Positions 1 to 10,405 of a stretch of DNA of 64,000 nt are shown here, one piece after another. The position numbers were made by a program, and so were the translations under genes. Source of the DNA: Pyropia yezoensis (lineage: Eukaryota; Rhodophyta; Bangiophyceae; Bangiales; Bangiaceae); assembly GCA_009829735.1 (NCBI GenBank), contig CM020620.1, positions 7,890,545-7,954,544 of the forward strand. Reading direction: 5' to 3'. The notes beneath the pieces were generated by a model. That model had not been told where the DNA came from. It searched no databases and saw only the letters and a list, made by a program, of their open reading frames with translations. Every line of letters begins with the position of its first letter. The stretch's first letter is position 1.

Positions 1-538
1 GATTCAAAATTCGCGGCAGTCAGCCTGTGCCCTAAAGGGCGTGGAGAGCGACGCAGAAGGGGCAGGGAGACAGAACAGCATATGACCCAGGTAGCAGCAT
101 CCGTCAAATGTGGTCAGGAGTTTGGCTTCCGCCCGATTGTAGTCACGCTGGGCTCCTCTCGACCTTTTCGCGACCCCCGACCTTCTGCACACCCGCTCCA
201 CAGCGACTTTCTGCACACCCGCTCTACATCATTCTTCTTCACCACTGCCTGGCTCCCCCCTGCCGTCTCACTACTCCAACCTTTTGGAAGCGCATCTCCC
301 CTGTTCCCCTTCTCCACTCTCTGACGCTTAAGCATGTTCCGCCCAGAGCGGGCGGGCCTCGGGTGGGCTCCCCCGCGGAGGCTTCCGGCATACACTTGCC
401 TTTCTGCCCCGGTTGTCGCAGAGCTCATGCCGCTGCCGAAGATGGTCGCGGCGAACGGTGGATGGCGGCTGGACTGTGTTCTGGTCCACCTCTGGACCCA
501 GACAGAGCTGGAAGTCCTCCTGCAAGTTGCGAACAAGG
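1..538. other. unassigned left flank of element A
   Basis: I find no recognisable gene here. Positions about 150-330 are pyrimidine-rich on the + strand. Several short overlapping ORFs (70-150 codons) occur on both strands, as expected in GC-rich DNA, and none shows a known motif. The stretch stops exactly where the family-1 LTR begins; the last five bases, CAAGG (534-538), would be the target-site duplication of element A, but the matching copy is lost in the assembly gap. It may be host intergenic sequence or part of an older repeat. Confidence 0.4.
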
Positions 539-901
539 TGTAGCAATATGGTTGGCCGTATTGTGACCCTAATATTAGGGGGGCTACTTCTAATCCTTAA
601 CTTTCAATTTGAGAGTCCGTACTGGTCACGGTATCTATAAGTTACGTATGACCAGAGGGACTTGCATCTTGGGGTGGAGGGTAGTTAGTAGTGTCTCCGA
701 GGGTTTATAACGAGGGGGCCAGTGGCGAATCCACCGCCGGCCAAGGCAGAACAACAAACCCCTCCCATTTGGGCTCCCATCTTGGTCCCGTGGCTTGCGC
801 TCCAAGGACAGCAACCTTGGCCTCCCGGTGACGTTGGTGCCGATCCCCCTTGGTGAGTGTTCCCTGAGAGTGGACGTGCGACGGATTCCTATTGTGCTAC
901 A
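539..901 (+). repeat. 5' LTR of element A (363 bp)
   Basis: It starts TGTAGC and ends GCTACA, a perfect 6-bp terminal inverted repeat with the canonical TG...CA ends. It is the reverse-complement match of the two 363-bp LTRs of element B and of the solo LTR at 49104-49466. A TATA-like TTTATAA lies at 704-710. Just downstream is a strong inverted repeat built of GCCGGCGG-type arms around 717-745. The LTR is followed by one base and then the primer-binding site. Confidence 0.93.
704..710 (+). promoter_or_regulatory. TATA-like box in family-1 LTR
   Basis: TTTATAA lies within GGGTTTATAACG, about 165 bp into the LTR. The same motif is kept, in element orientation, in both B LTRs and in the solo LTR. 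Its position fits a U3 promoter driving the gag-pol transcript. The transcription start is inferred, not shown. Confidence 0.45.
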
Positions 902-902
902 T

Positions 903-920
903 TGGTGGAGCAGCAGGGGA
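903..920 (+). other. primer-binding site of element A
   Basis: TGGTGGAGCAGCAGGGGA begins one base after the LTR. It would pair with a tRNA 3' end reading TCCCCTGCTGCTCCACCA, CCA tail included. The same 18-mer follows the 5' LTRs of B, C, E and the TRIM. It is not the initiator-Met site (TGGTATCAGAGC) common in plant LTR elements. Confidence 0.85.
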
Positions 921-1126
921 CGGGTTTCCGTCACCCTTGTGGTGACGCCGTCTTCGGCCCTGGCACACGGATAGGGATCCGGTCCTTTTCTTGTACTCGT
1001 GGTGTTGCGACCTGATCGATTGTGTTGAGCTTTTACCTGTGACGGTGACCTACTGTTACTCTCCCCAATCTACCCCCTCGCTCTCGTATTCGTGGTGATC
1101 GTTGCGTCGGTTGACTGATTGTGACT

Positions 1127-3322
1127 ATGTCTACCCAAGAGACGGGGAACGTTCAAGATGACGGATCGGCGTCGACGCCGACTCCGGAGGTGACTACGGG
1201 AACCGGGATCGGGAACCCGATCGATAACATTGAGACGCCAATGCTTTCCGGTGCCGGATCGACGTTTGGCACGGCTCGGACGGCAGGAGGCGGGGGCCCG
1301 CCTCAACTGTCGTCGACCGACCTCACTCCGCCGCCTCCTTCACCAGGGGATTCCCTGATGACATCATTGGCCCGCATCGAGGCCCGGTTTTCCGGGCTCG
1401 ACGCCCGTCAAGATCGGACGGAGGACGCAATGGCAGTGTTGATGTCAACACGGCACACGACGGGACCCCGTCGTGTTCCTCCCACACCGGTACGGTTCGA
1501 ACCGGCCGGTCTACTTTCGGAGTCCACCAGGGTCAATCCCGGGGTTGCTACTCCTGGACAACCCCCGGACACAATGGGATATGGGTCCGACTCGTCGGCA
1601 GAGTTGGAACGGAGTCACACGGAGCGATACGCTCGGAGCACCCGAAGCGGACTCCGCGGACACGACCCGGCGGATACTTACGCCGGGGGAGAGTCGGTTA
1701 TTGGGGGAGGAGGTACCCTCTCGCAGTACCCCCACGACGAAGGAGGCCAGGCAACTCGGGTTCCCGAGGTGCCGACGCCTGAAGTACCATCTTCAGTGGT
1801 GGAAGCTATGACCGCGCAGGTAACTGCGAGCCTACTGAAGCGGATGGAGTCCGATGAGTTCGCTCATCAACTGGCTAAGCGACTGGATATCCAGGACGCT
1901 GACACGGAGATCGTCAACGAGGTCTTCCGGTCGGTTCTTACTCCGGAACGTTATCGTTTGGAGGACCGCTCTACCACCGTATCGGAATCGATGCGTACTA
2001 CGTCGCATCGGGCGATCCGCTCTATGCAGACCCTTATGAAGGGAGTCCCTATGTTCGTGGGGCCGAACGGACGCCCGTTGGCAGTCATCGGCTTCTTGAC
2101 TAGCTTCAAGGCAGCCGCAGACAAGGCGCTCGTTAACGAGGGGCTGGCCCTGGAGATCCTCCCGTTCTTTGTTGATGAACGGGTGCGAGGCATTCTTCGC
2201 CAGGCATCCCCGATGCCGGGAATGAGGGTCGCGGCCACCTCCATGGATTACCGTGGGATATTGAAGGAGCTGCTGAGCAGCTACCTCAGTGAGGACAAGT
2301 GCGAGGACCACTATCGGGCCCTTCGCACTGCCACCGCCCAGTCCTGGGAGGATGAGGAGATGTTTGGACGCCGGATCCAAGAGCTCGACTACGAGCTGGG
2401 GAAGCTCCTCGGAGAAGGGGAGCTACGAGCCATCCTGTTCGCAGGAGTACCCAACTACGTGCGGATATCCGCACGGGGCGCCAACACGGCACGGACGAAC
2501 TTCAGTCGACTGATGCATATGTGCAAGTCCCTAGGGGACGCCTACCGGGTTCTACACCCGGAGTGTGCCTTGGCCCCGAAGCCCAAGGGTGAGGGAGGCA
2601 AGCCCAGTCTTACCCCGGTACCGAGGCAAGAGAAGGTGGAACGCAAGGCCGCACCAGTACTGGTGGCGACCGAACATACCCCTATTGGTGAGGATGACCC
2701 TCTAGTCGACCAACAGGGCCACCTGTTGCTACCGGCGACGCCGGTGATTGATGAACACGGTACGGTAGCGTACATCGCCCCGGCTGGAACCCAGTTCCAG
2801 GTCAACGAAGGAACGGGACGGCGCGTCCCGTATGTGCGGACTACGGGGTACTCCCCGGTGACGGGTAACCCTCACCAACCCTTGCCAACATGGGCGGTGC
2901 GCACGGAGGCACCTCCGCAGATTGCGGGCCGACCCAACCGGTTGGGGGAGTCCATGTTCCGGTTGACCCAAGGACCCAAGGCCTACCAGGGAGCAGGCAC
3001 TCGGGCGCCCGAGGGAGGCAACCGCAGCTACGGGGCTACCCCGATGCGACCTCAAGGGGGGACCGGCACGTCCGGGTGTATGTTGTGTGGGGATCCCCAG
3101 CACTGGGTGTCTTCCTGCCCACTCATCCCCGAGGAGTCTCGGCGGGCAGCGGCGCAACGCAAGGCATCCACCGGGGGGTATCCCGCCCGAGCACCCGGAC
3201 CCGCACCGGGTAGGCAGCCAGCTCCAGGTGGAGTACTGGCCGTCGAGGGGGCACCTCCTCAGCCGGATGTCCCGGCGGACAGCACCCTACCAAGGGCGGG
3301 AAACGAAAAAGAGGAAGGATGA
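1127..3322 (+). CDS. gag: Gag polyprotein of element A (731 aa)
   Basis: This is the capsid/nucleocapsid precursor of a Ty3/gypsy element and would form the cytoplasmic particle that packages element RNA. The first in-frame ATG is 1127; a GTG two codons upstream is not needed. The N-terminal ~200 residues are low complexity, rich in Pro, Gly and Thr. The middle (about 230-480) is a helical capsid-like region. A single CX2CX4HX4C zinc knuckle (CMLCGDPQHWVSSC) lies near residue 650. The tail carries the slippery heptamer GGGAAAC at 3298-3304, and the gag stop TGA overlaps an ATG of the pol frame at 3319-3322. Copy B (37506-39688) is closely similar but frameshifted. Confidence 0.9.
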   Translation: MSTQETGNVQDDGSASTPTPEVTTGTGIGNPIDNIETPMLSGAGSTFGTARTAGGGGPPQLSSTDLTPPPPSPGDSLMTSLARIEARFSGLDARQDRTEDAMAVLMSTRHTTGPRRVPPTPVRFEPAGLLSESTRVNPGVATPGQPPDTMGYGSDSSAELERSHTERYARSTRSGLRGHDPADTYAGGESVIGGGGTLSQYPHDEGGQATRVPEVPTPEVPSSVVEAMTAQVTASLLKRMESDEFAHQLAKRLDIQDADTEIVNEVFRSVLTPERYRLEDRSTTVSESMRTTSHRAIRSMQTLMKGVPMFVGPNGRPLAVIGFLTSFKAAADKALVNEGLALEILPFFVDERVRGILRQASPMPGMRVAATSMDYRGILKELLSSYLSEDKCEDHYRALRTATAQSWEDEEMFGRRIQELDYELGKLLGEGELRAILFAGVPNYVRISARGANTARTNFSRLMHMCKSLGDAYRVLHPECALAPKPKGEGGKPSLTPVPRQEKVERKAAPVLVATEHTPIGEDDPLVDQQGHLLLPATPVIDEHGTVAYIAPAGTQFQVNEGTGRRVPYVRTTGYSPVTGNPHQPLPTWAVRTEAPPQIAGRPNRLGESMFRLTQGPKAYQGAGTRAPEGGNRSYGATPMRPQGGTGTSGCMLCGDPQHWVSSCPLIPEESRRAAAQRKASTGGYPARAPGPAPGRQPAPGGVLAVEGAPPQPDVPADSTLPRAGNEKEEG
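3298..3304 (+). promoter_or_regulatory. -1 ribosomal frameshift heptamer, element A
   Basis: G-GGA-AAC is phased X-XXY-YYZ in the gag frame, six codons before the gag stop. The pol frame is -1 relative to gag and is open across the heptamer, so slippage would make a Gag-Pol fusion. The same heptamer is a known retroviral slip site (for example the gag-pro junction of SRV-1). It is present at the same place in B, C and D. Confidence 0.8.
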
Positions 3323-6300
3323 CCGGGGGGCGCTGGGGTCACCCAAGCAAGCCACCCCGGAGTACCGCGGGGAAAGCCCCACGGAGAGCGCGGTTGAGCC
3401 GACGCCGCATCAACCCCCGGGTACACCTTCCGGCCCCGACGACACGGCGTCAGGGGATTGATGACCAACCTCCAAGGTTGGGAGGAGAGGACGGGAAGCC
3501 CCGTCACGTTGAACCAGACAAGGGCCCTGTTCAGGATGCTCGAGCTACACCGGATATCGGTGTAGGACATGTGTTGTTTACCTTGGAGAACTTCAAGGTA
3601 TCAGCCACACTGGGGGTTGACCCCCAGTCGACACGATCGTACTACCCTGTACTGGACACAGGGGCTGGACCCAACCTTATCCGGAAGGATACCCTCCCGG
3701 ACAAGTGGCTTCCACGAGTCAGAGTGACTCGGGGACCCACCATCAAGGACGCGAATGGTCGACTCATTCGTACGACCGCAGCGATGTCGCTGCAGGTTAC
3801 CATCGGGGATCTCACCACGGAAGTTGACTTCCTGGTATGTGAAACGCTATCGGTGCCCTGCATACTGGGGTGCACCTTCATCAACGTTCACGTTGATGCA
3901 ATCCGGCCAGGCCGGAGGACCGTCGAGCTTCAAGAAGCCGACGGGACGAAGCGAGGACACACGGCTATCGTCAGGGACCTGACGCTACAAGGAAGCCACG
4001 TTAACGTGGCTGAGGTGTACGCAAGCGTCGAGCCGAAGACACTTCGGTTGGCCAAGCGAACTCGCTTTGAGCCGTTGTCAGAGACAGTCCTCCCGGTTAA
4101 CTGCGACCTCGCAGGCATCTGCAGAGTCCAGTCCAACCTACGGACGTACAAGCGCCATGTGTTGACCATGCCAAACGGTCTCATAGACCTCCCAGCAGGA
4201 GGGTCGTCCCTCCTAGTGATGGCGAACTATCGCCGTAAGGCAGTCACCCTCCCGAAGGGAACTATCCTCGGGATTGCCGAACTCTACGAAGGAGATATCC
4301 TTACCCCTGATAAGGAAGGTCAAGTGGAACCACTTGAAGTACTGGCGGTCGCCGAGACCACCGAGCGACAGCAAACCGATGACGGGAAGCCTAACCCATC
4401 GGCGGCTCCGGCGGACCTGCCGCCAAAGGACCAAGAGGCCTTGAAGGCACTGGCCGAGGCTGACCTCGACCACCTTCCCCCTTCGGTAGCCGAAGGGGTA
4501 CGACGGATGCTAAGAAAGCATGACGTTATGTGGACAGGCGGGGCCTTGGGGACCATTGGGGCAACCCAACATCGTATAGACCTGGTACCAGGCGCACGAC
4601 CCGCCCGCTCACAACCGCACCGAGCGGGACCTATGCAACGAGAGACCGTTGATGGAGAAGTGAAGAGGATGAGTGAAGCTAAGGTGATCCGACCTTCGAT
4701 GTCGGAATGGGGTGCCCCAGTCGTTATTGTGCCGAAGAAGGATCAAACTCCTCGGTTTTGCATCGATTATCGACGCCTCAACTTGGTTACCAAGAAGGAC
4801 TCATACCTTTTACCAAGGATGGATGAATGCATCGACTCCCTGGGGGAGGCTACGGTGTTTACCACCATCGACTGCAATGCCGGATACTGGCAGATCCCGG
4901 TGGCGGACGAGGATATCCCCAAGACGGCATTCGTCTGTCACAGTGGAGTGTACGAGTTCCTAAGGATGCCCTTCGGATTGTCCAACGCCCCCGCTACATT
5001 CCAGCGGGCTATCGACATTATACTGTCGGGGGTGAAGTGGCGTAACTGCCTAGTGTACCTCGATGACGTCATCGTCTTCTCGCGTAACATGGATGACCAT
5101 GTACAACATGTTGACGAGGTACTTACCCTCTTGAGGAACGCCGGGGTAACCCTGCGTCTGAAGAAGTGCGCCTTCTTCCAACAGACGGTCGAGTATCTGG
5201 GCCACCAGATAACCCCTGGTAAGCTAGGGGTACTCGAAGCCAATACCCGGGCACTCCGGGATGCCCGGTTCCCTAACACCCAGACGCAGCTCAAGAGCTT
5301 CCTGGGAATGTGCAATGTATACCGACGGTTCGTCAAGGACTTCGCTCGGATAGCTAAACCGTTAACGGTTCTTACGAGCAGTACCTTACCCAAGGTACTC
5401 CAACCCCCTTCGCCTAGCGAAGAGGAGGCATTCGAGTCGCTGAAGCGAACCCTACTAGCCCCACCCGTCCTTGCGTTACCGCATAGACGGGGTACCTTCG
5501 TCATCGATGTCGATGCGTGTGATACACAAGTGGGATGCACCCTGTTACAGGGAGAGACGTTGATCGGTACCGATAACGTTATCCCGGACCTACGTCCGGT
5601 AGGGTACTTCAGCCGGACACTCAACCCGGCTGAGCGGAACTATAGTGCCACCGAGCGTGAATGCCTCGGAGTTATATGGGCAGTGCAACTGCTCCGTCCA
5701 TACCTGGAGGACTCCAGGTTCATCGTGAGGTCCGACCACGAACCCCTACGATGGCTCCTCAACCTTGGTGACAAGGATTCCGATAGCCATGGGAGGCTAG
5801 CCCGATGGAGGCTGAAGATGGCCGAGCACGACTACCGCACGGTGTATAAGGCTGGGTCAACCCACCACCTCGGAGACGCGTTGTCTCGACTCGACACCCC
5901 GAGCGGGGATACCCGCCCGGTGGACGAGGACATCCCGGTAGTACCGGTGTGCATGGTGGGTAATGCTACCCAGGGTATGGTTGACCATACCATGGCACAC
6001 CTTGCGTGCCCATTGACCCTCGCGGACTTCCGCGAGGCACAGGCCAACGACGATGACTGTAGACGTCGTCGTGCTAACCTCCTGGCCGGTACGGCCGGCA
6101 TCTTCTCCGAGAACGAAGACGGACTCATATACCGGCGGGCACCCGCCGATGGACGACATCAAGTCGTGGTTCCCGTGTCCTTACGGCAAGCCGTCATGGA
6201 ACGAGAACATGAGAACCCTACAGCCGGACACCCGGGGGGTTCACGTATGTTCGCAGCAATGCGAAGGTTCTTCTACTGGCCAGCAATGGCCGTCGACGTG

Positions 6301-7485
6301 GTCGACCACGTAAGGGGATGCCACCCCTGTGCACGTAACCGCATGAGTCTACATAGGCAGGCGTCTGCCATGAAGCTATTCCCACCTGATGGGCCCAACG
6401 AGCAAGTCGCTATCGACATACTCGGGCCACTTCCGATAAAGGAAGAAGGGAACAGGTACATCCTGGTCATGTCTGACCGCTTCACTAAGCTGTCAAGAGC
6501 GGCAGCCATCCCGAATGATACGGCATACACGATCATGAACGCAGTGGTTGACCACTGGATCAGTGCATACGGAGTCATGAAGCAACTCCTCTCCGATAAC
6601 GGAGCAAACCTTACGTCGGCATTCTGCACGAAGGTCCTGGGCATGTTCGGTATCGAACCACGTCGGGCATCCGACTACCACCCGCAGTCCAACGGGCAGG
6701 TGGAGCGGTTCAACCGCACCATCGTAAAGATGCTACAGTGCTACGTGGCCGAGCACACGAACACTTGGGACAGGCTTCTGTCCGTACTCACCCTGGCATA
6801 CAATGCCAGGCCACATCGGAGCACAAACATTGCTCCGCTGGAGTGGGTCATGCCACTAGGCGTCGGTAACCTGACGCTGCCACCCGGCAGGTGCACTCGG
6901 TATGATACACCGAAGGGCCGACCCGCCGAACGCATCCACCTAGCTTGGTTGGCCAAGCTATCGTGGATGATTCCTAAGCTCAAGGGTGCCCTTGACAGAA
7001 CACAACTTCGTTATAAGAAGAACTTCGACGCCCGACTACGGGTGCGCAACGCAACCCTGGTAACAGGTGACTGGGTCTATATCAGACACCAGAAGTTCCG
7101 AGGGAACAAGCTTATGCAACCGGTCAAGGGACCGTACCAGATCCTCCACAGAGATGACCACTCTGTTATCTTACACTCCGATACGGAGATCCAACGCATC
7201 AGTATGAATGATGTCACACCTGCTCCGAAGCCGGAACAGCCTCAGCCGGTACCGGCTGGGTTGCTACATGAAGCTCTTACAACCCACCGGTCGGATGACC
7301 CGGTGGGACCGGATGGGATTCCATACCAAGTAGAGAGCGTGGTCGGACACACCGACCCGGACATACCAGGACCCTGGTACGTCAAGGTTATGTGGGTCGG
7401 ATACGACTCACCCACCTGGGAACAGGCGGCGAATATACCCCGCCAACTACTCATGCCTTACATGAGGCGACGACGCCTACTGTAA
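3301..7485 (+). CDS. pol: Pol polyprotein of element A: protease-RT-RNase H-integrase-chromodomain
   Basis: The frame is open from the slip site to 7485; the first internal ATG is 3319 (1388 codons counted from there, used for the numbering below). In order: an aspartic protease with LDTGAGPN (Asp about 112); reverse transcriptase with FCIDYRRLN, TTIDCNAGYWQ and the catalytic YLDD at about 580-583; RNase H with IDVDACDTQVG (about 730); an integrase HHCC finger starting at HPGG and closing with HPCARNR; the integrase core with IDILGP, SDNG (Asp at 6595) and QVERFNR (Glu at 6703), giving D-D35-E spacing; and a C-terminal chromodomain with KVMWVGY and TWEQ. This order (integrase after RNase H, chromodomain at the end) defines chromovirus-type Ty3/gypsy. 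No stop or frameshift is seen. Confidence 0.95.
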   Translation, partial: KRKRGRMTGGRWGHPSKPPRSTAGKAPRRARLSRRRINPRVHLPAPTTRRQGIDDQPPRLGGEDGKPRHVEPDKGPVQDARATPDIGVGHVLFTLENFKVSATLGVDPQSTRSYYPVLDTGAGPNLIRKDTLPDKWLPRVRVTRGPTIKDANGRLIRTTAAMSLQVTIGDLTTEVDFLVCETLSVPCILGCTFINVHVDAIRPGRRTVELQEADGTKRGHTAIVRDLTLQGSHVNVAEVYASVEPKTLRLAKRTRFEPLSETVLPVNCDLAGICRVQSNLRTYKRHVLTMPNGLIDLPAGGSSLLVMANYRRKAVTLPKGTILGIAELYEGDILTPDKEGQVEPLEVLAVAETTERQQTDDGKPNPSAAPADLPPKDQEALKALAEADLDHLPPSVAEGVRRMLRKHDVMWTGGALGTIGATQHRIDLVPGARPARSQPHRAGPMQRETVDGEVKRMSEAKVIRPSMSEWGAPVVIVPKKDQTPRFCIDYRRLNLVTKKDSYLLPRMDECIDSLGEATVFTTIDCNAGYWQIPVADEDIPKTAFVCHSGVYEFLRMPFGLSNAPATFQRAIDIILSGVKWRNCLVYLDDVIVFSRNMDDHVQHVDEVLTLLRNAGVTLRLKKCAFFQQTVEYLGHQITPGKLGVLEANTRALRDARFPNTQTQLKSFLGMCNVYRRFVKDFARIAKPLTVLTSSTLPKVLQPPSPSEEEAFESLKRTLLAPPVLALPHRRGTFVIDVDACDTQVGCTLLQGETLIGTDNVIPDLRPVGYFSRTLNPAERNYSATERECLGVIWAVQLLRPYLEDSRFIVRSDHEPLRWLLNLGDKDSDSHGRLARWRLKMAEHDYRTVYKAGSTHHLGDALSRLDTPSGDTRPVDEDIPVVPVCMVGNATQGMVDHTMAHLACPLTLADFREAQANDDDCRRRRANLLAGTAGIFSENEDGLIYRRAPADGRHQVVVPVSLRQAVMEREHENPTAGHPGGSRMFAAMRRFFYWPAMAVDVVDHVRGCHPCARNRMSLHRQASAMKLFPPDGPNEQVAIDILGPLPIKEEGNRYILVMSDRFTKLSRAAAIPNDTAYTIMNAVVDHWISAYGVMKQLLSDNGANLTSAFCTKVLGMFGIEPRRASDYHPQSNGQVERFNRTIVKMLQCYVAEHTNTWDRLLSVLTLAYNARPHRSTNIAPLEWVMPLGVGNLTLPPGRCTRYDTPKGRPAERIHLAWLAKLSWMIPKLKGALDRTQLRYKKNFDARLRVRNATLVTGDWVYIRHQKFRGNKLMQPVKGPYQILHRDDHSVILHSDTEIQRISMNDVTPAPKPEQPQPVPAGLLHEALTTHRSDDPVGPDGIPYQVESVVGHTDPDIPGPWYVKVMWVGYDSPTWEQAANIPRQLLMPYMRRRRLL

Positions 7486-7964
7486 CAACCCAACCGACAC
7501 CGACTTCGGCTGTTGGGGGGTGAGGCTTATACCTACTAAGTAGGGTGTGACATGGTTATGGCAGACTTAGGTTTCTAAGTCAAATCAGACTTAGGTTTCT
7601 AAGTCGAACCAAGCTTAGGTAACTAAGTAGAGCTAAGCTTAGGTAACTAAGTAAAACCTGAACCTTAATAAGTTAACTTAAAGGTAAAGGCTAACCTCGA
7701 TAATATCGAAGTAACTAGGGGGCTTACACGGGAGGATGACCTCCCAAAGCCAAGACACAAAGTGAGGGAGGATAACCTCCCCAAGCATGAACCAACCGGA
7801 AGAAGTTGGACGGGAGGCAAGGCACCACTGAGCCAGAAGGGGTACTCCCCAGGGCAGCAAACAGAGGCAAGCAATGCCCCCAGCGGGGGATGAGTTTATA
7901 CTCACTACTACCCGGCTACCATAAGGGTTGCCGGGGCCCTCTCCCGCACAAACAATAGCACTCC
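7486..7964. other. spacer between pol and the opposite-strand ORF, element A
   Basis: Besides the palindrome array, this spacer holds AT-richer sequence (about 7650-7740) and no supported gene. Short ORFs of 69 and 106 codons read on the - strand. They have no motif, and their agreement with copy B is explained by recent copying. Confidence 0.5.
7532..7652. repeat. 24-bp-period array of short palindromes between convergent ORFs (element A)
   Basis: CCTACTAAGTAGG (7532-7544) is followed by hairpins GACTTAGGTTTCTAAGTC at 7564 and 7588 and two related AGCTTAGGTAACTAAGT units at about 7612 and 7635. All are inverted repeats of CTTAG/CTAAG, spaced about 24 bp. The array lies between the pol stop (7485) and the end of the opposite-strand ORF (7965), where two transcripts would converge. 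It is kept in copy B at about 33165-33285. A bidirectional 3'-end or termination signal is a possible role (inference). Confidence 0.7.
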
Positions 7965-10405
7965 TCAGTGGGTAGACCCACTGCCCGAGGGAGGCCACTC
8001 ACGCGTAAGCGCGTAGACCTCCGTGCTCCACCGGTCGGCAACGTCACGACGGTCGACCACCCGAGTTACCTCGGTGCATAGCTGGACGAGGGTGCTGCGG
8101 CCAGCCTCCACGTCCTCCAGAGCTTTCTGGAGGCGGTCCAGCACGCCACCGAAGCAACGCGCGGACCCAACCAGCGCAGCACCTGGGGGGATATCCCCCC
8201 AGCTAACAGAGAGATCCCCAGGCATTGCGCGGGTAACAAGGGCGTCAACGCCCTCATACCAGAGACGGGGACCCCCGTCATGTAGGACAGGGGCGGGAGG
8301 TGACACTGGCGCAGCCAGAGGAGCCACAGGAGCCGACACGGCTACCACCGGAGCCGGTGGCACTTGATACGAGGCCCGGTAGGACCCTACCGAAGGGGCT
8401 CCACCGTAACCACGGCGGTACTCCGCCCGACGACGGGACACCTCACGCTCCCCACCCACAGAGCCCCACTCTCGGGGACGACGGCCAACCGCCGCCGGCA
8501 TCGGGTTACCGAACCACGGAGCAAGGACCTGAAGAGGGTCATGGATAACCATGGGAATACCCAGGTCAGCAACAGCCTCGGTGGACGCCCACCCATGGCA
8601 ACTAGGCTCACCCGGCTGAGTACGCCGGACACGCAACGAGTGACGAGGCAAGGGGGAAGCCCCAGCCTGCGGGTCCCGGTACGGGGAAGGGCCAACACCC
8701 CAGCCCAGTTCACGGCATCGTGAACAGCCAGCAGGGCTTCGAACTCCCGGGCCAACCCGGTCTTGGCAGCTATCAGATCCACGCCCAACTGCGCGATGTG
8801 CCGACGGACACCCGTCGGAAGATGAAACAGACGACCCTGCCGGCGGACGGACAGCAAGAAGGATGAAGCCTGCCCGAGGGTAACCTCAAGGGTGAAGGTA
8901 CCCTGCAACGGGTGGACCGGTCGCGAGGCCAACACACTCCCGAAGTAGCGAAGGCAGGAGCCGGTGTCAAACCGGAAAGCAGGGGCGGGTTCCCACCCCT
9001 CCTGCCATAGCGGCGGGCGCACGGGAGTGTATACCGGAGCACGACCGTTGCCGGTCTGCAACGCACACGTTATATCCGTGCGGAACGCATCCGCCATGAC
9101 ACCATGGTTACGTCGCCAACTCGACGCCGACTTCAACCCCGCCATGGGCGGGTAGGGAGCCGTCAACGACAGATACGGGGGTACCCCCGGGTAGTAGTCA
9201 AAGTCGGGATACCGACCGGTACGGCTCACCGTCTCCCCAAACGCAACCGGCTCCGCCGCCGCCGCAATCCCCCGAGCACTAGCCGGGTAGTCAATCTCCC
9301 GCGGCAACGCGGGGGCAATCAGGTCGCAGACCCCGAAGTTGGGGTCGAGGTAGACCTCACCCCGTCCCACCCGGGTGCGCCAGAGCTGCGCATGCCGGTC
9401 GTCCGGCTGACTCAGGATCCAATGGTGTTCCACCCGGACCGCGTTCGGCTGGTTGACCAGCCGCACCAACTCCCGCTCCCAGCTCGGGTCCACCTTGACG
9501 CGCCGGGAGGACTCTCCACGGGGATGCACCAGGTGGAAGTCCACCCGCATACGCCCATCGGACTCCATCGACTCTTGCACCGTGAGGCCTCGAACCCGAG
9601 CCACCAAGTCGGACACCGACATGGCGGGTTGACCCGCCGCCACGGCGACGCCGCCACCCAACGGGGCAACCCGGGCAGGACCAGGAAGAATCGGGGGCGC
9701 CGGGGGACGCACCACCGGCAGAGGGGCCGACGTCGGAGATTGACGAGGCCGATGAGGAAGAAGAAGGGCGGGCGCCCGCCCGGAGTAACTCCCGGTGTCA
9801 ACCGCCATGGGAGAAGGAGCGTCTTGACCGCTCGACACCCGCGGCACCGCAGGTACGGTACCGGCGCCGGCACCACCCGTCGGCGTAGCCCCCGCCTCGG
9901 AAGGGGAAGGCACTTGGACAGCCTCCGGAGCCGGAGCCCCGGCCGTGCGGACACCCGCACCGTCTTGACCCGCCGCACCGGGTGTCGCACCGCCACCACC
10001 ACCCGCGTCAACGTCGGGACCGCCTCGAGGAGTCACCGCCCGGACACCCGGACCACCTTGACCAGCCGGAGTCGGCTGCGGGTCGCCACCTCCGCCGCAG
10101 GGCGGACCATCTTGAGGTAGCTGCGGTGAGCCGGCACCGGCACCAGGCTCCATCCGGGCAGCCGGCAGAGAGGGGGTAGAAGCCGCCACGCGCGGTTGAC
10201 CGCCGGGTTGACCGCCGGCCGACGGCACCGTCGTGCCGCTGCACACGGACGACAGTCCTCCGGCCGACAGACGGACGGACACCGCAGGCCCGTCGTCGTC
10301 AGACGAGCTCACCCCGTAACGCGCGGCGTCGGGACCGACAGGCGCGTCGTCCTCCATCTCCTCCCGATCAGGAGGTCTTCCTCCTCTCCAAGCACCTGGG
10401 GATAG
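7965..10405 (-). pseudogene. opposite-strand ORF of element A (family-1 antisense protein), one frameshift, start lost in gap
   Basis: This is the counterpart of the intact 789-aa ORF at 30484-32853 in element B. It reads from the gap edge (about codon 14 of the B protein) to 7965. The coding frame is continuous from about 10390 to about 8690. There a run of C is one base shorter than in B (4 instead of 5), and the reading moves to the frame that ends at 7965. The N-terminal third is Pro/Gly/Ala-rich. The middle holds the segment with RYPDFDYYPGV, and the end carries the C-terminal helical module with VADRWSTEVYAL. I do not recognise the family. The first bases next to the N run are in a slightly different frame, perhaps another small indel or sequence error near the gap. 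Confidence 0.75.

Larger units (their letters stand above)
539..10405 (+). mobile_element. Element A: Ty3/gypsy chromodomain LTR retrotransposon (family 1), 3' end missing
   Basis: The order is 5' LTR (539-901), primer-binding site (903-920), leader, gag (1127-3322), pol (-1 frame, to 7485), a spacer with a palindrome array, then an opposite-strand ORF (7965 to at least 10405). The sequence runs into 500 N before the 3' LTR. Comparison with the complete copy B (29530-40276) predicts that the opposite-strand leader of about 0.6 kb and a 363-bp LTR are missing. Both gag and pol are open from end to end, so A is the least damaged copy in the window. Only its opposite-strand ORF has a visible one-base deletion. 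Confidence 0.93.

Noticed and set aside
7665-7998. Small - strand ORFs (69 and 106 codons) conserved between elements A and B
   Set aside because: Conservation reflects recent copying of the whole family; no motif, and they lie in the 3' spacer.
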